DNA of 35,740 nucleotides from Streptomyces odonnellii. Its GTDB lineage: Bacteria; Actinomycetota; Actinomycetes; Streptomycetales; Streptomycetaceae. The stretch is taken from positions 1 to 35,740 of the forward strand of contig NZ_LATD01000354.1 of assembly GCF_000981895.1 (NCBI RefSeq). Direction: 5' to 3'. Positions 31,856 through 35,740 of this stretch are shown here, piece by piece. The notes below the pieces were generated by a model. That model saw only the letters and a list, made by a program, of their open reading frames with translations, searched no databases and was not told the DNA's origin. The position numbers were made by a program, and so were the translations under genes. How positions within the stretch are numbered: the first letter of the stretch is position 1; every line of letters starts with the position of its first letter.

Positions 31856-31918
31856 CCGCCGTACGGGCCCTCCGGGCCGCCGGTCGACCGGACCCCGGCC
31901 GCCGGGCCCGTACGGCGG
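31856..31918 (+). promoter_or_regulatory. Intraoperon hairpin after the binding-protein gene
   Basis: CCGCCGTACGGGCCC (31856-31870) pairs perfectly with 31904-31918 over 15 bp, with a 33-base loop that contains its own palindrome (CCGGTCGACCGG). It begins 10 bases after the binding-protein stop, a position where such structures reduce read-through or stabilise the upstream mRNA, so that the binding protein exceeds the permeases. Confidence 0.75.
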
Positions 31919-31961
31919 GAAGCCCCGCCTCCGTGCTCACACCGATCGGTCCCCTCCCCTG

Positions 31962-32927
31962 ATGATCTCCTATCTGCTGCGGCGGCTGGCCTTCCTGGCC
32001 GGTTCACTGTTCCTGGCCGGCGTGGTGATCTTCCTGCTGCTGCGGACGCTGCCCGGTGACCCGGCGAACTCCCTGCTCGCGGTGGGCGCGAGCCCCGAGC
32101 AGATCGCCGCGGCCCGCCACGAGATCGGCTCGGACCGCCCGCTGCCCGAGCAGTTCGTCACCTGGCTCCATCAACTGGCCACCTTCGACCTCGGGAACTC
32201 GTTCATCAGCACGCTCCCGGTCGGTCCTGAGATCACCTCGCGGCTCGATGTCACCGTTCCGCTGACGCTGTTGTCCTTCGTGCTGGCGGTGCTGATCGCG
32301 GTCCCGGTCGGTTTCGTCGCGGCGCACCGCTCGGCCACCTGGTACGGCACGCTCATCAGCGGAATCTCCCAACTGGGCATCGCCGTACCGGTCTTCTGGA
32401 TCGGGATGATCCTCATCACGGTCTTCGCGCTGCAACTGGGGGTGCTGCCCGCCGGGGGCTTCCCGCAGGACGGCTGGGCCGAGCCGGGGGAGGCGCTCAC
32501 CTCGCTGGCCCTGCCGGTGATCACCGTCGCCCTGGTGATGTCCGCCTCGCTGATCCGGTACGTACGGTCGGCGGCCCTGGACGTCCTCGGCAGCGACTAT
32601 CTGCGTACCGCCAGGGCCCTGGGCTCGTCCTTCGGCCGCGCGATGTGGCGGCACGGCCTGCGCAACGGCGCCGTACCGGTCGTCTCCGTCCTCGCCATCG
32701 AACTCGCCACGACGCTGCTCGGCGCGGTGGTGGTCGAGACGGTGTTCGCGCTGCCCGGCCTGGGCAGCATGCTCGCCCAGGCCGTCGCGCAGCACGACTA
32801 CCCGACGGTCCAAGGGGTGCTGTTCGTGAGTACGTTCGCCGTCCTGGTCATCGGCTTTCTCGGCGACATCGCACAGCGGCTGATCGATCCCCGGCTGCGC
32901 GGCCGGCTGTCGGGAGGTGCCCGATGA
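31962..32927 (+). CDS. ABC importer permease, DppB type
   Basis: A 321-residue inner-membrane permease. Seen: N-terminal MISYLLRRLAFLAGSLFLAG and the LPGDPA segment, about six membrane helices, and the EAA-type loop YLRTARALGSSFGRAMWRHG (about 205-225) that docks on the ATPase. No convincing ribosome site precedes ATG 31962; the leader is C-rich (CCCCTCCCCTG). The stop overlaps the next permease's start in ATGA. Confidence 0.92.
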   Translation: MISYLLRRLAFLAGSLFLAGVVIFLLLRTLPGDPANSLLAVGASPEQIAAARHEIGSDRPLPEQFVTWLHQLATFDLGNSFISTLPVGPEITSRLDVTVPLTLLSFVLAVLIAVPVGFVAAHRSATWYGTLISGISQLGIAVPVFWIGMILITVFALQLGVLPAGGFPQDGWAEPGEALTSLALPVITVALVMSASLIRYVRSAALDVLGSDYLRTARALGSSFGRAMWRHGLRNGAVPVVSVLAIELATTLLGAVVVETVFALPGLGSMLAQAVAQHDYPTVQGVLFVSTFAVLVIGFLGDIAQRLIDPRLRGRLSGGAR

Positions 32928-33871
32928 GCGAGCCGACCGCCATGGAATCGACCAAGCCGACCAGGCTGACCAAGCCGACCAAGCTGTCCGGGCCGGCCAA
33001 GACGGATCGGGACACGGGTACGGGCAAGGAGCCCGGTACGGCTGCGGGAGCCTCGCGCGGGCGGCGCTCGCCCGCCCTGGTGGCCGGCTGCGTACTCGTC
33101 GGGCTGATCGTCGCCATCGCGCTGGTCTCGCTGTTCTGGGTCCCGTACGCCCCCGACGACACCTCGGGCGGCCGGCTCGTGCCACCCGGGCTGCCGCATC
33201 TGCTCGGTACGGACAAGCTCGGCCGTGACCTGCTCACCCAGCTCATGACCGGCGCGCGGATCGCTCTGGAGGCCGGGCTCGGCGCGATCGCGATCGGGGC
33301 GGCGCTCGGTGTCTGTGCCGGACTGGCCGCGGGCTTCGCCACACGCTGGCTCGACGACACCCTGTCCACCCTGCTCGACGTACTGATCGCCTTTCCGACC
33401 CTGCTGCTGGCCATGCTGATGGTGGCGGCCCGGTCGGCCTCGCTCGGTACGGCGGTGCTCGCCATCGGGTTCGCGATGACCGCCGTGATCGCCCGGCTGA
33501 CCCGGATCCTGGTCAAACGGGTGCTGGCTCTGGACTACATCACGGCCGCACGCACCTCGGGAACCTCATGGCCGCGTGTGATCACCGGGCATGTACTGCC
33601 CAATATCTGGCCCACGCTGGTGGTGAATCTGGCCCAGCAGTTCGGTCTCGCGGTCATGGCCGAGGCGAGCCTGTCGTTCCTGGGCCTCGGCGCGCCGCCG
33701 CCGAATGCCTCGTGGGGACGGATGCTGCACGAGGCACAGGCGACGGTGTTCACCGCGCCCACGGGGGTCGTCGCCCCCGGGGTGCTGCTCGTCATGCTCG
33801 TGGTCGGGGTCAATCTGATCGCGGACGGGCTGCGCGACACGCTGGATCCCACGCGGCGGAGGACCCGATGA
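32924..33871 (+). CDS. ABC importer permease, DppC type
   Basis: A 315-residue inner-membrane permease of the second type. The first 47 residues are a Thr/Lys-rich low-complexity tail (TKPTRLTKPTKL from an 18-bp duplication) ahead of the first helix. The core shows the GTDKLGRDLLTQ motif typical of DppC, the EAA loop DYITAARTSGTSWPRVI (about 205) and the C-terminal LIADGLRDTLDPT. GGGAGG gives the ribosome site. It overlaps both neighbours by four bases. Confidence 0.92.
   Translation: MSEPTAMESTKPTRLTKPTKLSGPAKTDRDTGTGKEPGTAAGASRGRRSPALVAGCVLVGLIVAIALVSLFWVPYAPDDTSGGRLVPPGLPHLLGTDKLGRDLLTQLMTGARIALEAGLGAIAIGAALGVCAGLAAGFATRWLDDTLSTLLDVLIAFPTLLLAMLMVAARSASLGTAVLAIGFAMTAVIARLTRILVKRVLALDYITAARTSGTSWPRVITGHVLPNIWPTLVVNLAQQFGLAVMAEASLSFLGLGAPPPNASWGRMLHEAQATVFTAPTGVVAPGVLLVMLVVGVNLIADGLRDTLDPTRRRTR
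32950..32985 (+). repeat. 18-bp tandem duplication in the DppC-type N-terminus
   Basis: GACCAAGCCGACCAGGCT (32950-32967) and GACCAAGCCGACCAAGCT (32968-32985) differ by one base and encode two TKPT(R/K)L units. Confidence 0.9.
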
Positions 33872-34790
33872 ACGAGTTCGAGAAGTCCGGCCCCGCCGTT
33901 CCCGGCGCGAAGACGGCCGACGCGAAGACTTCCCGTACGGTGGCCGCCGGCCCGGCCCCCGGCCCGGCCGCCCCCGCCGCCACGGTGCTCGATGTCCGCG
34001 GACTGACGATCCGTACCGACCAGGGCCGGGCCCTCGTCTCCGATCTGTCGTTCTCGATCGGCGCGGGCTCCCGGCTCGGCCTGGTCGGCGAGTCCGGTTC
34101 CGGCAAGTCTCTCACCGCACTCGCCGTTCTGGGCCTGCTGCCGCCCGGGATGACGGCCTCCGGCAGCGTCGTCCTCGCAGCGGGCGCGGACGGACCCGGC
34201 GCCGAGGTCGTCGGCGCGAGCGAGCAGCGGCTGACCGGTCTGCGCGGCAGGGCCGCCACGATCGTCTTCCAGGAGCCGCTCACCGCGCTCGACCCGCTGA
34301 TGCGGATCGGCGGCCAGGTCGCGGGTCCGCTGCGCCGGTGGCGCGGGCTGCGCGGAGCCGCGCTGCGCCGCGCGGTGCGGGAGGCGCTCGAACAGGTACG
34401 GCTTCCCGAACCGGACCGGATCATCCGTGCCTACCCGCACGAGATCTCCGGCGGCCAGCGTCAGCGCGTCGCGCTCGCCATGGCCCTGGCCTGCGAACCG
34501 GCCCTGCTGATCGCGGACGAGCCCACCACCGCCCTGGATGTCACCGTGCAGTCGGAGGTGCTCGCGCTGCTGGACGGACTGGTCGCGGAGCGGCACATGG
34601 CGCTGCTGTTCGTCAGCCACGACCTGGCGGTCGTCTCGGCGGTGACCGACCATGTCGTGGTGCTCAAGGACGGTTCGGCGGTCGAGTCGGGGACGGTGGA
34701 CGAGATCGTACGGCGGCCACGCCATCCGTACACCCGGGATCTGGTGGACAGCGCCCGCCACCTGGAAAGCGCACTGGAACGGATCGTCCG

Positions 34791-34794
<4 letters not shown>
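33868..34794 (+). CDS. ABC importer ATPase, DppD type
   Basis: A 308-residue cytoplasmic ATPase. Seen: Walker A GESGSGKS (about 78-85), Q-loop IVFQEPLTALDPLM, signature ISGGQRQRVALAMA (about 193), Walker B LLIADEPTTALD and the switch histidine in FVSHDLAVV, followed by the HPYTRDLVDS tail typical of this oligopeptide subfamily. The first 40 residues are Ala/Pro-rich low complexity. Starts in the ATGA overlap with the permease and overlaps the next ATPase the same way. Confidence 0.93.
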
Positions 34795-35672
<878 letters not shown>

Positions 35673-35691
35673 GGCGCCGGCACACACACCG

Positions 35692-35740
35692 TCAGCCGCG
35701 GAGCCGTTCGTAGGCGGGGAGCGTGAGGAAGTCGGTGTAG
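35692..35740 (-). CDS. aceB: C-terminal end of malate synthase (partial)
   Basis: Only the last 15 codons and the stop are in the window: read on the minus strand they give YTDFLTLPAYERLRG. FLTLPAYE is the usual ending of malate synthase A. The enzyme joins glyoxylate and acetyl-CoA to malate, which matches the glyoxylate genes to the left. In Streptomyces aceB lies near allantoin genes, so allantoinase/allantoicase genes may follow outside the window. Based on a short tail, so moderate confidence. Confidence 0.65.
   Translation of the reverse strand, partial: YTDFLTLPAYERLRG

Overview
The window reads as actinobacterial chromosome, almost certainly Streptomyces or a close relative: very high GC, third-position G/C bias, GTG starts, and gene sets that recur in Streptomyces (GH46 chitosanases, a DUF6328 membrane protein, a PucL/UraD/UraH urate block, gcl-hyi-glxR, DUF1684). 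No rRNA, tRNA, CRISPR, insertion sequence or phage gene is visible.

Region A (about 154-11445) resembles the dormancy/hypoxia gene islands of actinobacteria: a flavin split-barrel protein, an Acg-type nitroreductase, a truncated CBS gene coupled to a zinc alcohol dehydrogenase, an intact CBS-CBS-BON protein, an acyl-CoA synthetase, a PoxB-type pyruvate oxidase, a stand-alone cyclic-nucleotide-binding domain, a DUF6328 membrane protein and a phosphoribosyltransferase-hydrolase fusion. No sensor kinase, response regulator or universal stress protein lies inside the window. A frameshifted ricin-type lectin remnant sits in the middle.

Region B (11546-22140) is purine-ureide-glyoxylate metabolism. 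After a zinc-ribbon/nuclease-fold protein come gcl (glyoxylate carboligase), then convergently hyi and glxR (hydroxypyruvate isomerase, tartronate semialdehyde reductase), then a DDAH-type hydrolase, a thiamine-binding-like protein with a coupled YheO-type regulator, and an operon uraD-uraH-pucL-8-oxoguanine deaminase. Together the last four can turn 8-oxoguanine into (S)-allantoin, and gcl/hyi/glxR handle the glyoxylate released further down. gcl and hyi share a nearly identical 15-bp palindrome, evidence for one common regulator.

Region C (22198-29170) holds two tandem GH46 chitosanases (the second one in transcription preceded by a CsnR-like palindrome), a DHA2 drug exporter divergent from an HxlR regulator, a HEAT-like repeat protein, and a TIGR03086/maleylpyruvate isomerase-like protein, with a Streptomyces-type palindromic intergenic repeat between the last two.

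Region D (29421-35740) has a DUF1684 protein, a complete five-gene peptide/opine-type ABC importer operon with three successive 4-base ATGA overlaps, and, at the right edge, the last codons of what looks like malate synthase on the minus strand, which returns to the glyoxylate theme.

The most unusual property of the window as a whole is the number of short tandem duplications (6 to 21 bp units) in gene tails, loops, linkers, start regions and spacers. Several lie exactly at translationally coupled junctions. Strong perfect hairpins separate most convergent gene pairs.
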